Made by a program: the position numbers and the translations under genes
Source of the DNA: Candidatus Amesbacteria bacterium RIFOXYB1_FULL_44_23
Lineage (GTDB): Bacteria > Patescibacteriota > Microgenomatia > CAZETR01 > Amesbacteraceae
Direction: 5' to 3'
NCBI GenBank assembly: GCA_001773775.1
Contig: MEXR01000048.1
Span: forward strand, 1 to 38,251
DNA: 38,251 bases
The notes under the pieces: model-generated
Told to the model about the DNA's origin: nothing
Database searches by the model: none
Seen by the model: only the letters and a program-made list of their open reading frames with translations
Part shown: in pieces, positions 7,112-14,262 of the stretch
How positions within the stretch are numbered: the stretch's first letter is position 1
How the letters are laid out: every line of letters begins with the position of its first letter

Positions 7112-7246
7112 GAGCTCACTGTACCACAGGTGGAACACCTACTCGAGAGCATTTTCAAAACCTACGAACGATTGAAAGAGCTTGGTTTTACCTACTATAA
7201 CGGCAAAATTGTAGTAATTGACGTTGAGGAGGTGGCTCATGAATAG
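7112..7246 (+). pseudogene. Gene-tail remnant, copy 3 (longest), overlapping the radical-SAM start
   Basis: An open frame without a start reads ELTVPQVEHLLESIFKTYER, LKELGF, then NGKIVVIDVEEVAHE and a TAG at 7244. It is homologous to 3716-3799 and 4373-4476. Its last codons supply the Shine-Dalgarno (GGAGG) and overlap the ATG of the downstream radical-SAM gene at 7239. The pattern looks like a winged-helix C-terminus, but I cannot name the parent gene. Confidence 0.6.
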
Positions 7247-8384
7247 TGATAATTCCTCACTTCAAATAGAAAAACGATGTGAATATGGTTATCATCCTAG
7301 AGGTAATACAATAAATAATATGTTAAAGGAATTAGCCAGTTATTCAGAATCAATTAAAGGTGCAATATTTCCAAGTAATGAACTAAGGTTTGTAAACTGG
7401 TATCTTCAGCATGGATGTGACTTAGATTGTTCCTATTGTAAAGTCCCGAAGCAAAAAATTGGGATTATGTCTCAAGGGGATCGAGATAGCGTTTTATTAA
7501 AAATTCGAAGTTTAAGTTCAAAACAGCCAATTATCAGTCTTTTGGGTGGAGAACTTACACTTCGACCAGATTTTTTAGTTGAAGCAGTTACTGATGCTGC
7601 AAACGTTGGATTTCTTGTTAATGTTGTCAGCAATGGTTGGGGATTAACACCTGATTTAATAAAAAAATTGAGTGCAGCTGGATTGCATTACCTAGGAATA
7701 TCCGTTGATAGTGATGAAAATTCTCTCAAACAAAATTTAGAAAAAGCATTATCACTTCATCGAACCACTCGAGAGATAGGTATTTTACCAGTAATAAATA
7801 CTGTTATCACAAAAGAAACAGATCCGGATACATTTATAAATTTTGCCACTAGGGTGATTAATACTGGTTGTTTTATTAGCCCACTGGCATGTTCCCCCGA
7901 AGTCCCTGGGGGTGTATTTTCCAGTGCATCAATCGACTCTGTGCCTACTCAAGAACAATTAAAAGAAATTGTCCCTTGGCTGGCAATGAAAAAACTCACA
8001 ACAGGTCTTGTTACTTCCAATCTAGGATACCTCTGGACACTTTATAATACCGGCGTATCGGGAGATAACGTTAAATTATGGCATTGCTCGCCACATTTTA
8101 GGTCAAAAAGTGAAACGAACGGAAGAGGGTCATTAACAATAGATTCAGACGGTCATATTGGTCCTTGCCAGGAATTTCCAAGAACTATTAATTTGTTAAA
8201 TTTGCCGCAAAGTCAGCTCTCACTTCAATTGTTAGATACCGCATTTGCACCAGTTACACAAAAATGTCCTGGATGTCTTTACAACTGTTACGTAATGGAA
8301 GAAGGAATTGGTGGTCCTCAACTTCTTGGAGAAATACCCACATTAATCCAAATGGCTAATATTAAGTCCAATAATCACAAATAA
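7239..8384 (+). CDS. Radical SAM protein with SPASM-like C-terminal cysteines
   Basis: A radical S-adenosylmethionine enzyme. The 4Fe-4S motif CDLDCSYC (CxxxCxxC) lies near residue 64, followed by the SAM-binding GGE segment LLGGELTLRPDF and the NVVSNGWG strand. The C-terminal 90 residues contain further cysteines (LWHCSPHF, GPCQEF, CPGCLYNC), which suggest a SPASM or twitch domain holding an auxiliary cluster, as in peptide-modifying and sulfatase-maturing enzymes. The ATG at 7239 is chosen over a TTG at 7218 because an AGGAGG lies seven bases before it, one of few good Shine-Dalgarno sites in the window. No precursor peptide or partner gene is recognised nearby, so the substrate is unknown. 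Confidence 0.85.
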   Translation: MNSDNSSLQIEKRCEYGYHPRGNTINNMLKELASYSESIKGAIFPSNELRFVNWYLQHGCDLDCSYCKVPKQKIGIMSQGDRDSVLLKIRSLSSKQPIISLLGGELTLRPDFLVEAVTDAANVGFLVNVVSNGWGLTPDLIKKLSAAGLHYLGISVDSDENSLKQNLEKALSLHRTTREIGILPVINTVITKETDPDTFINFATRVINTGCFISPLACSPEVPGGVFSSASIDSVPTQEQLKEIVPWLAMKKLTTGLVTSNLGYLWTLYNTGVSGDNVKLWHCSPHFRSKSETNGRGSLTIDSDGHIGPCQEFPRTINLLNLPQSQLSLQLLDTAFAPVTQKCPGCLYNCYVMEEGIGGPQLLGEIPTLIQMANIKSNNHK

Positions 8385-8409
8385 TTGCCGCCATCTGGGT
8401 ATGGAACTT

Positions 8410-8462
8410 TTTAGCCTTGAATTTTACGAACATAATTTATGACTAAAATATTTAGCCTTGAA
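8410..8462 (+). repeat. 12-bp direct repeat pair at the left junction of the element
   Basis: TTTAGCCTTGAA occurs at 8410-8421 and again at 8451-8462. The core ATTTAGCC recurs at 14021 and around 16519. The second copy ends where a truncated reading frame of the recombinase element begins (8465). Candidate attachment or junction sequence; speculative. Confidence 0.4.
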
Positions 8463-8464
8463 AA

Positions 8465-8617
8465 GTTGATTTGTGGGACAGCATTTCTGACATCGAACTA
8501 AAGCGTCAAGAAATCCTTCCTCTGCAATTTTACTACGACGACATAGATATTAAAATCCTCCACTACGCGACGAGTGCCAACGTATTTAAGCCTAGTTATC
8601 AAACTTTACAGGTATGA
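8465..8617 (+). pseudogene. Truncated C-terminal fragment upstream of the terminase-like gene
   Basis: An open frame with no start codon reads VDLWDSISDIELKRQEILPL, then QFYYDDIDIKILHYATSANV and ends TLQV. Its TGA overlaps the ATG of the next gene (ATGA at 8614-8617), a classic translational coupling. It therefore looks like the end of a gene of the same element whose front was lost when the left junction formed. Family not recognised. Confidence 0.5.
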
Positions 8618-9213
8618 GTAATAGTCTTGCAATTAAAACTACCAACGACGATTTTATAGAAAGGCACGTAACTGATAAGGTTTACCGTAAAATCGTTAAG
8701 GAACTATCGGCGGCCGAGGACACCAAAGGGCGAGGCAGGAAGCTAGAACTAACCGCCGAAAAACTTCACAACTTTTTATATTATTTATCCATCGGTGCAA
8801 ACTATAACTTAGCCTCGGAGGCGGCCCAAATCTCAGAAAGTACGCGCCAAAAATACATGGCAAGGTCAGAAGAATTTCGGCGGGTAGCCAGCCTGGCAAA
8901 AGAAAACCTTAAAATCATCGCTTTAGTGGCAATTTCGAAGGCTATGTTAGGAAGAAAACCAGGCTACTACCAATATATTCATCCTGTGACAAAAGAAGCG
9001 ATATACATTTTGGAAAAAGAAATCTCGCCCAACCTTAGAGCGTGCATGTGGTGGCTCGATAAAACGCGGTATTTCGAAGAGCGCCGAGAAGAAGGAAAGG
9101 AAAATAGAAGCCAACTAGGATACCCCCAGAACGAACGAGAGGCCGAACTACTGGAAATGGTATTAAATCGGCACTATGACTATGTGAGAAAAAGAGAGCA
9201 AGAAGATAAGTAG
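8614..9213 (+). CDS. Terminase-small-subunit-like HTH protein
   Basis: A soluble, charged protein of 199 aa. Residues 48-90 read as a helix-turn-helix (EKLHNFLYYLSIGANYNLAS, then EAAQISESTRQKYM), the phBC6A51/homeodomain-like arrangement of phage terminase small subunits and related transposon-borne DNA-binding proteins. The C-terminal half is helical and very rich in Arg/Glu/Lys. No large terminase, portal or capsid gene is present, so it may serve another DNA-recognition role in the element. The ATG overlaps the stop of an upstream truncated frame. Base style (CTA, TTA, CCA codons) matches the following genes to 16426 and differs from the housekeeping block. Confidence 0.55.
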   Translation: MSNSLAIKTTNDDFIERHVTDKVYRKIVKELSAAEDTKGRGRKLELTAEKLHNFLYYLSIGANYNLASEAAQISESTRQKYMARSEEFRRVASLAKENLKIIALVAISKAMLGRKPGYYQYIHPVTKEAIYILEKEISPNLRACMWWLDKTRYFEERREEGKENRSQLGYPQNEREAELLEMVLNRHYDYVRKREQEDK

Positions 9214-9218
9214 TCGAA

Positions 9219-9686
9219 TTATTCTAATTCTGCTTTTAGCTTAGTGACGTACTCTAGTCTTTCTTCGGGTTTAGATAGAATACTCTTTTTAGTCATATTT
9301 TCGTTGTATAAATCGCCGTCGTAACGGGGGAAGATATGAAGGTGGTAGTGAAAGGCGTGCTGGTTTCCTGCTGGTTCGTTATTTTGTCGTAAAGTTGTGC
9401 CGTCACATTTGTAAGCCTTTTTCATGGCAAGAGCGATTTTCTGCGAAACATCGAAAACCCTATTCCCCACTTCGGGCGGTAATTCGTATAAGTTCTCGAA
9501 ATGGTCGTTAGGAACCACAATTACATGCCCCTTAGCAGTATCTATCCAGAAAGAGTTTATGTATACACTCACAAGCTCATCTTTGTAGACTAAGTCGGCC
9601 TGCTTTAGTAGGGTGTCATCGTTTTCAATTCCTTTTACGCCTAAACAAATAGGACACTTGTAGTTGTTAGGCGCGTGATTATGCAT
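9219..9686 (-). CDS. HIT-family (histidine triad) nucleotide hydrolase
   Basis: A cytoplasmic HIT protein of 155 aa; members hydrolyse nucleotide phosphoramidates or dinucleotides. The catalytic triad motif is HYHLHIFPRY near residues 113-122 (HxHxH). The family's early strand GHVIVVPNDHFENLYEL is present. An N-terminal CPIC motif could form half of a zinc site as in some bacterial HIT proteins. Start at ATG 9686 is divergent from the phosphatase gene at 9732, with only 45 bases between start codons. A TAAACT hexamer lies six bases upstream of its ATG. Its stop lies five bases from the stop of the convergent terminase-like gene. Confidence 0.85.
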   Translation of the reverse strand: MHNHAPNNYKCPICLGVKGIENDDTLLKQADLVYKDELVSVYINSFWIDTAKGHVIVVPNDHFENLYELPPEVGNRVFDVSQKIALAMKKAYKCDGTTLRQNNEPAGNQHAFHYHLHIFPRYDGDLYNENMTKKSILSKPEERLEYVTKLKAELE

Positions 9687-9692
9687 ATTTCG

Positions 9693-9698
9693 AGTTTA
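9693..9698 (-). promoter_or_regulatory. -10 hexamer (leaderless type) for the HIT gene
   Basis: TAAACT on the minus strand, six bases before the ATG at 9686. Confidence 0.35.
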
Positions 9699-9716
9699 AC
9701 AATTTTAGTCGATAAT

Positions 9717-9725
9717 TGCTATAAT
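9717..9725 (+). promoter_or_regulatory. Extended -10 (TGCTATAAT) for the phosphatase gene
   Basis: TGnTATAAT, with the hexamer at 9720-9725, six bases before the ATG at 9732. An extended -10 can compensate for the weak -35. Confidence 0.5.
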
Positions 9726-9731
9726 TCTTTC

Positions 9732-10313
9732 ATGAGAATCTATCTTATAAGGCACGGGCAGACCACGGGCGATATAGAAGACCGATACGGTGGAGATTAC
9801 GAAGACCATTTAACCGAAGAAGGCAAAGAACAAGGAAAAAATTTAGCTAATAAATTAGTCGATAAGAATATAGAGGTTGTTTTTTGCAGTCCTAGAATCA
9901 GAGCGCAAGAAACAGCAGAATTTATTAAGCGAAAAACTGGTGTGCTAGTCGAAGTTGTGGAAGATATTCGAGAAAGAAACCACTACGGCGTGATGACTGG
10001 CATGGTTAAGGCCGAAGCGAAACTTAAATATCCCATCCTAGTAGAACTTCTTAAAGACACAAAAAAGACAGTAGATGGGGGTGAAGACTACGAAACCTTT
10101 AAGAGCAGAGTTGTAGGCGCGTGGAATAACCTTACAAGTTCAGACCATAAAACGATAGCAATCCTCTCTCACGGTGGCCCTATCAGGCTTATTTTTAGGG
10201 AAATTCTAAATAAAGGGGAAATTAAAATCGGCGACTGCGCCTATGCTGTCATAGATACGGACGGTGAAGTTTTAAGTATAGCCGAAACAGACGGAATAGA
10301 AGTGCAAGAATAA
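9732..10313 (+). CDS. Histidine phosphatase superfamily protein (phosphoglycerate-mutase-like)
   Basis: A 193-aa cytoplasmic phosphatase of the RHG family. The phospho-accepting motif LIRHGQT is at residues 5-11, the second arginine is in CSPRIRAQET, the proton-donor Glu is in EVVEDIRERNHYG, and the second catalytic histidine is in LSHGGPIRL near residue 145. The frame is open to 9675, but the ATG at 9732 fits the family N-terminus and the extended -10 six bases before it. Substrate unknown; relatives act on sugar phosphates, alpha-ribazole phosphate or phosphoserine. A terminator hairpin follows at once. Confidence 0.85.
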   Translation: MRIYLIRHGQTTGDIEDRYGGDYEDHLTEEGKEQGKNLANKLVDKNIEVVFCSPRIRAQETAEFIKRKTGVLVEVVEDIRERNHYGVMTGMVKAEAKLKYPILVELLKDTKKTVDGGEDYETFKSRVVGAWNNLTSSDHKTIAILSHGGPIRLIFREILNKGEIKIGDCAYAVIDTDGEVLSIAETDGIEVQE

Positions 10314-10314
10314 G

Positions 10315-10336
10315 TGCGCCATGTGGCGCATATTTT
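10315..10336 (+). terminator. Rho-independent terminator after the phosphatase gene
   Basis: TGCGCC, ATGT, GGCGCA, then TATTTT. The stem starts one base after the stop codon. Confidence 0.7.
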
Positions 10337-10357
10337 GTTAGAATATAGGTGTAAATT

Positions 10358-11335
10358 ATGAAGATAAAAATTGACGAATTAAAGCAACTAATGAAGACCG
10401 CTCTAACGAGTAAATACTACTCGCCAGAGGAAGCAGATTTAATGGTGGAAGTCTTTTTGCACGCCGAGCTTACTGGCAAAAATACGCAAGGGATTCTTAA
10501 ACTTCTAGGAACAGAGCCAGCGCAGGACATAAAACCCAAGCACCCGCCTAAAATAACAAAGGAAACTAATTTGTCTGTCCTAATTGACGGCGGCGGTGCG
10601 GCGGGGCCTCTTGTAGGGCAAATCGCCACAAATAAAGCGATAGAAATCGCCAAAAAGAACAACTTCGCAATCGTAGGCACGAACAATACCTTTTCCTCGG
10701 TAGGGGCAATCGGCTTTTATGCGCGTAAAATAGCTGATTCCGATTTAATTGGAATTGTCGCCGCGAGTTCGCCGCGTGGAGTACTTCACTTCGGCGGCAT
10801 TGACCCAGCTTACGGAACTAATCCGACAGCTTTCGGATTCCCCACAAACGAGTTTCCTATCGTTTTCGACATGGCCGCTTCTGCAATTACTTGGTATGGC
10901 CTAGTTAGAGCAAAAGCTTTAGGACAGAAACTTCCCGATAATGTCGCAGTAGATAAGGAAGGGAACCTTACCACTGACCCAGAAGAAGCCATGAAAGGCG
11001 CCATATTACCCTTCGACCGTTCGTATAAAGGTTCTGGCATGGCTATGGTGGTAGAGTTACTGGCTGGGCCTTTAGTAGGTGCCTCTTACGTACATGACAA
11101 TGGCGACTGGGGTACTGTTTTTATTGCTATTAACCCAGAATTACTTGTAGGCGTCGAGGACTTTAAGACTCATGCTTCCGACCTTGTTAAAAAGGTAAAA
11201 TCTGGCAGAACAAAAAATGGTGAGATAATTCACATTCCAGGGTACGATTCAGAGGCTACAAGGCAAACTATTTTAGATAGTGGCGAAATAGAAATGGAAG
11301 AAAAACTTATTAACGACTTAAAAGCAAAAATATAA
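10358..11335 (+). CDS. Malate/L-lactate dehydrogenase (Ldh_2) family oxidoreductase
   Basis: A member of the NAD(P)-dependent Ldh_2 family, distinct from the Rossmann-type LDH/MDH. Members oxidise 2-hydroxy acids such as malate, lactate, ureidoglycolate or sulfolactate. Seen in order: the N-terminal helical part with VEVFLHAELTGKNTQGI; VLIDGGGAAGPLVGQIATNK; NNFAIVGTNNTFSSVGAIGF; the family core YGTNPTAFGFPTNEFPIVFD followed by MAASAITWYGLVRAKALGQ; and the C-terminal GSGMAMVVELLAGPLVGA. Length (325 aa) is slightly short of the usual 330-350. Substrate cannot be assigned. It appears co-transcribed with the membrane protein gene 15 bases downstream, and is a metabolic cargo gene if the element model is right. 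Confidence 0.85.
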   Translation: MKIKIDELKQLMKTALTSKYYSPEEADLMVEVFLHAELTGKNTQGILKLLGTEPAQDIKPKHPPKITKETNLSVLIDGGGAAGPLVGQIATNKAIEIAKKNNFAIVGTNNTFSSVGAIGFYARKIADSDLIGIVAASSPRGVLHFGGIDPAYGTNPTAFGFPTNEFPIVFDMAASAITWYGLVRAKALGQKLPDNVAVDKEGNLTTDPEEAMKGAILPFDRSYKGSGMAMVVELLAGPLVGASYVHDNGDWGTVFIAINPELLVGVEDFKTHASDLVKKVKSGRTKNGEIIHIPGYDSEATRQTILDSGEIEMEEKLINDLKAKI

Positions 11336-11350
11336 AATCGGAGAATCTAT

Positions 11351-11968
11351 ATGTTAAATGAAAATTTCGTAATTGTAGGTACTTTAATAGGTGCGGTAGG
11401 TTCATTAGCCTATTTAATTGACACGGTAAAGGGAAAAGTGAAACCTAATAGGGTATCCTTTCTACTCTGGTCGATTGCGCCGTTTATAGCTTTTGCCGCA
11501 CAGATAAAACAGGGTGTAGGCTTAGAGTCGCTAATGACATTTAGCACGGGTTTTTTACCGTTTATTATCTTCTTAGCTTCATTCGTAAATAAAAAGGCTG
11601 AATGGAAACTAACGAGATTCGATATTATTTGCGGCGTTTTATCTATATTAGGCCTTATTTTATGGCTGGTAACTAGGGTCGGAAACATTGCGATAACATT
11701 TAGTATCCTGGCAGACGGACTTGCCGCAGTACCGACAATAATTAAAGCTTATAAATACCCAGATACAGAGATTGCCTGGCCCTGGATTGCTACCGCTTTC
11801 GGCGTAGTCCTCACCCTCCTAACGCTTGACGGTCTAACTTTCGCCAACTCTGGATTTATTATTTACATACTAATTGTAAACACCCTTATTTTCAGCCTAG
11901 TTCAGTTTAGAATCGGCGAAAAATTGGGATTTAAGTCAGAAGAAGAAGGCCCGTTAAGAGACAAGTAA
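11351..11968 (+). CDS. Multi-pass membrane protein, SemiSWEET/PQ-loop-like (205 aa)
   Basis: Six or seven hydrophobic helices are visible: about residues 5-25, 36-52, 60-79, 92-107, 112-129, 141-158 and 164-187. The N-terminal segment (GAVGSLAYLIDTVKGKVKPN, then RVSFLLWSIAP) resembles PQ-loop repeats of SWEET/SemiSWEET carriers: a helix, a short polar loop with Lys/Pro, then an aromatic helix. ADGLAAVPTIIKAYKYPDTE looks like a second such repeat. The transport role is inference; I recognise no exact family. An AATCGGAGAATCT stretch before the ATG may act as a weak Shine-Dalgarno. It follows the Ldh_2 gene closely, so a small carboxylate or sugar carrier linked to it is conceivable. Confidence 0.6.
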   Translation: MLNENFVIVGTLIGAVGSLAYLIDTVKGKVKPNRVSFLLWSIAPFIAFAAQIKQGVGLESLMTFSTGFLPFIIFLASFVNKKAEWKLTRFDIICGVLSILGLILWLVTRVGNIAITFSILADGLAAVPTIIKAYKYPDTEIAWPWIATAFGVVLTLLTLDGLTFANSGFIIYILIVNTLIFSLVQFRIGEKLGFKSEEEGPLRDK

Positions 11969-11974
11969 AATACG

Positions 11975-13447
11975 TTAGGCTTTAGAAGCAGACGGCTTAT
12001 TATCTTTCCTGGCGTCGATAAGTACGATGTTTTCTGCATCCGTTAAACCCAACCTTTTTAGAATATCCTGCACTCGCTTTAATTCCTTTAAGGTAAAGTA
12101 AATTATCACCTTAATGTTTTTATCGGTATCGTTGGCCTTTTCGTACACTCCTACCTGGTTTTGCAAATTTCTTTCTAATTGGGTATTAGTCGCAAGTTTT
12201 AGTTCGACCAAACTTTTATCGGCAGAGCCTTTAGAAACCTTTACGTCTACTGGGCCACGACCATTATTCACTTCGGTATTAAAGTCGAAGGTGGAACCGT
12301 ACCAGGTCAAGCGATAGGCTATTTTTAGGTCTTCCTCACGCCGTATAGGTTCTCCGTTAACGTAGAAGTACCTGTACCCGTCGTTATTTTCTATTACTGA
12401 CTTTAGGTACTGAACCCGCTGCATGGCTTCCTGGTAGGAGTCTGGGCTGGTTTTATAAAAGTCAGTCTTTTCGCCTAGAAGTAAGGCCAGAGCCTTAAAC
12501 TGCTCGGTATAGACCGTTTCAGAGAATGCCACTTTTTGCTCGCTAATGCTAGTCGCCCTATCGCCGTTATCCTCTTTACGCTTAATGTAATAATCAATTA
12601 GCTCTGGGAATTCGAGAATGGTCTTAATAGCCGCCTCTTTTTCATCCTTCCTTTTTGGCTCTTCGGGCAAGACGCTTTGGAAATAATTATTTACTTTCGC
12701 TCGTAATTCTTCGTTCGAAATTGCATAGGGAATGCTTGCAAATTCGTCTACCAGGTCGTCTTTATTTATCCAGGTTTCGTCCTTCGTAAGCATGTCTTTA
12801 GGAGTTAGAATTACAAAATCACCCTGGAAGCTAGGTAAATAATACCCGTCTTCTTCCCACGACTGGGTGTCATAGTTGAATCGTGCGCGGGGTACACGAA
12901 AATTACGGCAGAGCTTGGGGTCGAGATGTTTTTGTGCGAATACTTGGGTATATTGCAGTAGGTAGTCTTTTATGAGGTTTGTTGTAAAGTCGCTGATATT
13001 ATCTTTACCGACGCCATCTTTTATAAGGCACAACTTTTCTAAATGGGAACTTCTGGTAACTTTTTCCTGGCCGTAGTCGTTAAAAATTCTGGCGAAATTT
13101 TCATTTAATGCCCGCGCAAAATCATTACCTAGTGCGCTTCCCTTATTACCTTCTACCGAAAAGCCGAACCAGTTTTGCTCGACTTCCTTAAAACGATACC
13201 AGGCAGACAATAAGCCTTTGTTAATCGGTTGGGAAGTAGATTTATCACGCAAGAAACGCAGATAAGTAATTATCCCTTCGTGGAGTTGCTGGTACTCTGA
13301 TTTTTTGCTGTTAAAAAGCAGGAAGGGGTCAATAAAAAGAGGTAGGTCGGCGACCAGTGAAATATCGAACGCCCCGTAATCTTCTAGCGCCTTCTTACTG
13401 ATTCCGAAATAATCGGAAAATAATATCTTCGGCTGGTTATTTTCCAT
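11975..13447 (-). CDS. Large protein with C-terminal PD-(D/E)XK-like nuclease domain, candidate defence effector
   Basis: 490 aa, soluble, no signal or membrane segment. The last about 100 residues look like a restriction-endonuclease fold. A strand/turn GRGPVDVKVSKG near residues 395-406 provides the Asp, SLVELKLATN near residues 411-419 provides the E-x-K pair, and an amphipathic helix TQLERNLQNQVGVYEKAND is followed by the strand IKVIIYF. The first about 390 residues are unrecognised and rich in Phe/Tyr and charged residues; FSDYFGISKKALEDYGAFDI and PLFIDPFLLF are distinctive. Such long-N-terminus plus nuclease architectures are common among anti-phage proteins, but function is inference. 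It stands alone on the minus strand of the recombinase element; TATAAT lies 19 bases before its ATG. Confidence 0.6.
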   Translation of the reverse strand: MENNQPKILFSDYFGISKKALEDYGAFDISLVADLPLFIDPFLLFNSKKSEYQQLHEGIITYLRFLRDKSTSQPINKGLLSAWYRFKEVEQNWFGFSVEGNKGSALGNDFARALNENFARIFNDYGQEKVTRSSHLEKLCLIKDGVGKDNISDFTTNLIKDYLLQYTQVFAQKHLDPKLCRNFRVPRARFNYDTQSWEEDGYYLPSFQGDFVILTPKDMLTKDETWINKDDLVDEFASIPYAISNEELRAKVNNYFQSVLPEEPKRKDEKEAAIKTILEFPELIDYYIKRKEDNGDRATSISEQKVAFSETVYTEQFKALALLLGEKTDFYKTSPDSYQEAMQRVQYLKSVIENNDGYRYFYVNGEPIRREEDLKIAYRLTWYGSTFDFNTEVNNGRGPVDVKVSKGSADKSLVELKLATNTQLERNLQNQVGVYEKANDTDKNIKVIIYFTLKELKRVQDILKRLGLTDAENIVLIDARKDNKPSASKA

Positions 13448-13521
13448 AACATAGGACAGTTAAGTTATTATAACTCACCCAGGGTAACAATTTCATGCTA
13501 TTCTGCCGAAATTATTGCCAC

Positions 13522-13812
13522 CTACTGCGCTAATTTGCTTTCGATAAGTTCTCTAGCCTTCTTAGCGTCGTCGACTTTAATAAAGCCGCCTTCGAGTTTT
13601 TGGTCGCCAGTGCTATGGATGATAATTTTTGCCGCACCACCAGAGATAAACGGAATTTTTACCGCCTGAACTTTTAACTCTACCCCAGAAATGTTTTTAT
13701 AAAACAAGGTTTTAGAGTTATCTACGCCAAGCGCTTTAAGCTCTATAGCTACTCGGTCGTCATAAACGACTAAATGGCCGCCAGTACAGCGTGTCTTAAA
13801 TAATTGTTGCAT
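13522..13812 (-). CDS. Small PH-domain-like protein (96 aa)
   Basis: Residues run as a series of short beta strands (TGGHLVVYDDRVAIELK, KTLFYKNISGVELKV, AAKIIIHSTGD, EGGFIKV) ending in an amphipathic helix (DAKKARELIESKLAQ). This is the signature layout of bacterial PH (bPH/DUF4429-like) domains. I prefer the ATG at 13812 because an AAGGGGG Shine-Dalgarno lies about eight bases upstream; a GTG at 13821 would add three residues. No partner is evident beyond the minus-strand nuclease gene downstream. Confidence 0.6.
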   Translation of the reverse strand: MQQLFKTRCTGGHLVVYDDRVAIELKALGVDNSKTLFYKNISGVELKVQAVKIPFISGGAAKIIIHSTGDQKLEGGFIKVDDAKKARELIESKLAQ

Positions 13813-13885
13813 TAGATTCACCCCCTTTCATAATTTTTAACCTTTAACTTAGGATTCTTATTTTTGCTGGGGGCTTTTCCACAAA

Positions 13886-13975
13886 AAGCTCCCACCAGCG
13901 ATGGCTTGCGCCACCTGCTACCCTTTCGGATAACAGCCTCGACAGCGCTCTGGTAGGAGCTTGTTGCTGTCGAGG
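13886..13975 (-). other. Interleaved inverted repeats, possible pseudoknotted RNA or recombination site
   Basis: Arm A (13886-13898, AAGCTCCCACCAG) is complementary to 13950-13962 with one mismatch. Arm B (13937-13946, CCTCGACAGC) is perfectly complementary to 13966-13975. The order A-B-A'-B' means the helices cross, giving a pseudoknot or two exclusive structures. Smaller hairpins follow at 13989-14000 (CCCC/GGGG). A 64-codon minus-strand frame (14012-13818) spans the region; its TGA overlaps the GTG at 13821, but I doubt it is translated. Confidence 0.5.
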
Positions 13976-14028
13976 TCTTTGTGCCATGCCCCTTACGGGG
14001 TTTAGGCAACACTAGATTTTATTTAGCC

Positions 14029-14214
14029 TTACGGCTTAGTTGTACTATTCATTATTTTCTGTATGTCTGACAATTTGTATCGTCTATCCTTTCTCTTTCC
14101 TATTCTAACAGCGTTTAGACGGCCTTCGTTATCCCAACGTCGAAGCGTTTCGGGGTTTATCCCTAGTAGTTCGGCCGCTTCCCTAATTTTTATGAGTTTA
14201 CTATTATCATTCAT
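14029..14214 (-). CDS. MerR/excisionase-type small HTH protein
   Basis: 61 aa consisting almost only of a winged helix-turn-helix of the HTH_17/MerR N-terminal kind: IKIREAAELLGINPETLRRW, then DNEGRLNAVRIGKRKDRRY and LSDIQKIM. Such proteins are excisionases, directionality factors or the DNA-binding half of IS607-type recombinases. It is transcribed away from the recombinase operon, from a promoter placed back to back with it, so it is a good candidate for the control or directionality factor of the serine recombinase. That role is inference from size, fold and position. Confidence 0.75.
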   Translation of the reverse strand: MNDNSKLIKIREAAELLGINPETLRRWDNEGRLNAVRIGKRKDRRYKLSDIQKIMNSTTKP

Positions 14215-14226
14215 AACTTCTATTAA

Positions 14227-14239
14227 ATTATACTATAAT
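14227..14239. promoter_or_regulatory. Back-to-back divergent -10 boxes
   Basis: The minus-strand TATAAT (14232-14227, for the small HTH gene) and the plus-strand TATAAT (14234-14239, for the 134-aa/recombinase pair) are separated by one base. RNA polymerase should not be able to occupy both at once. Confidence 0.6.
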
Positions 14240-14262
14240 AAACATACGAAAAGTAAAGAACT

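Noticed and set aside
13818-14012. 64-codon minus-strand reading frame (basic, Lys/Ser-rich)
   Set aside because: It is spanned by strong inverted repeats and has biased composition; the overlap with the PH-like gene start may be accidental. Not called as a gene, only mentioned with the structured element.
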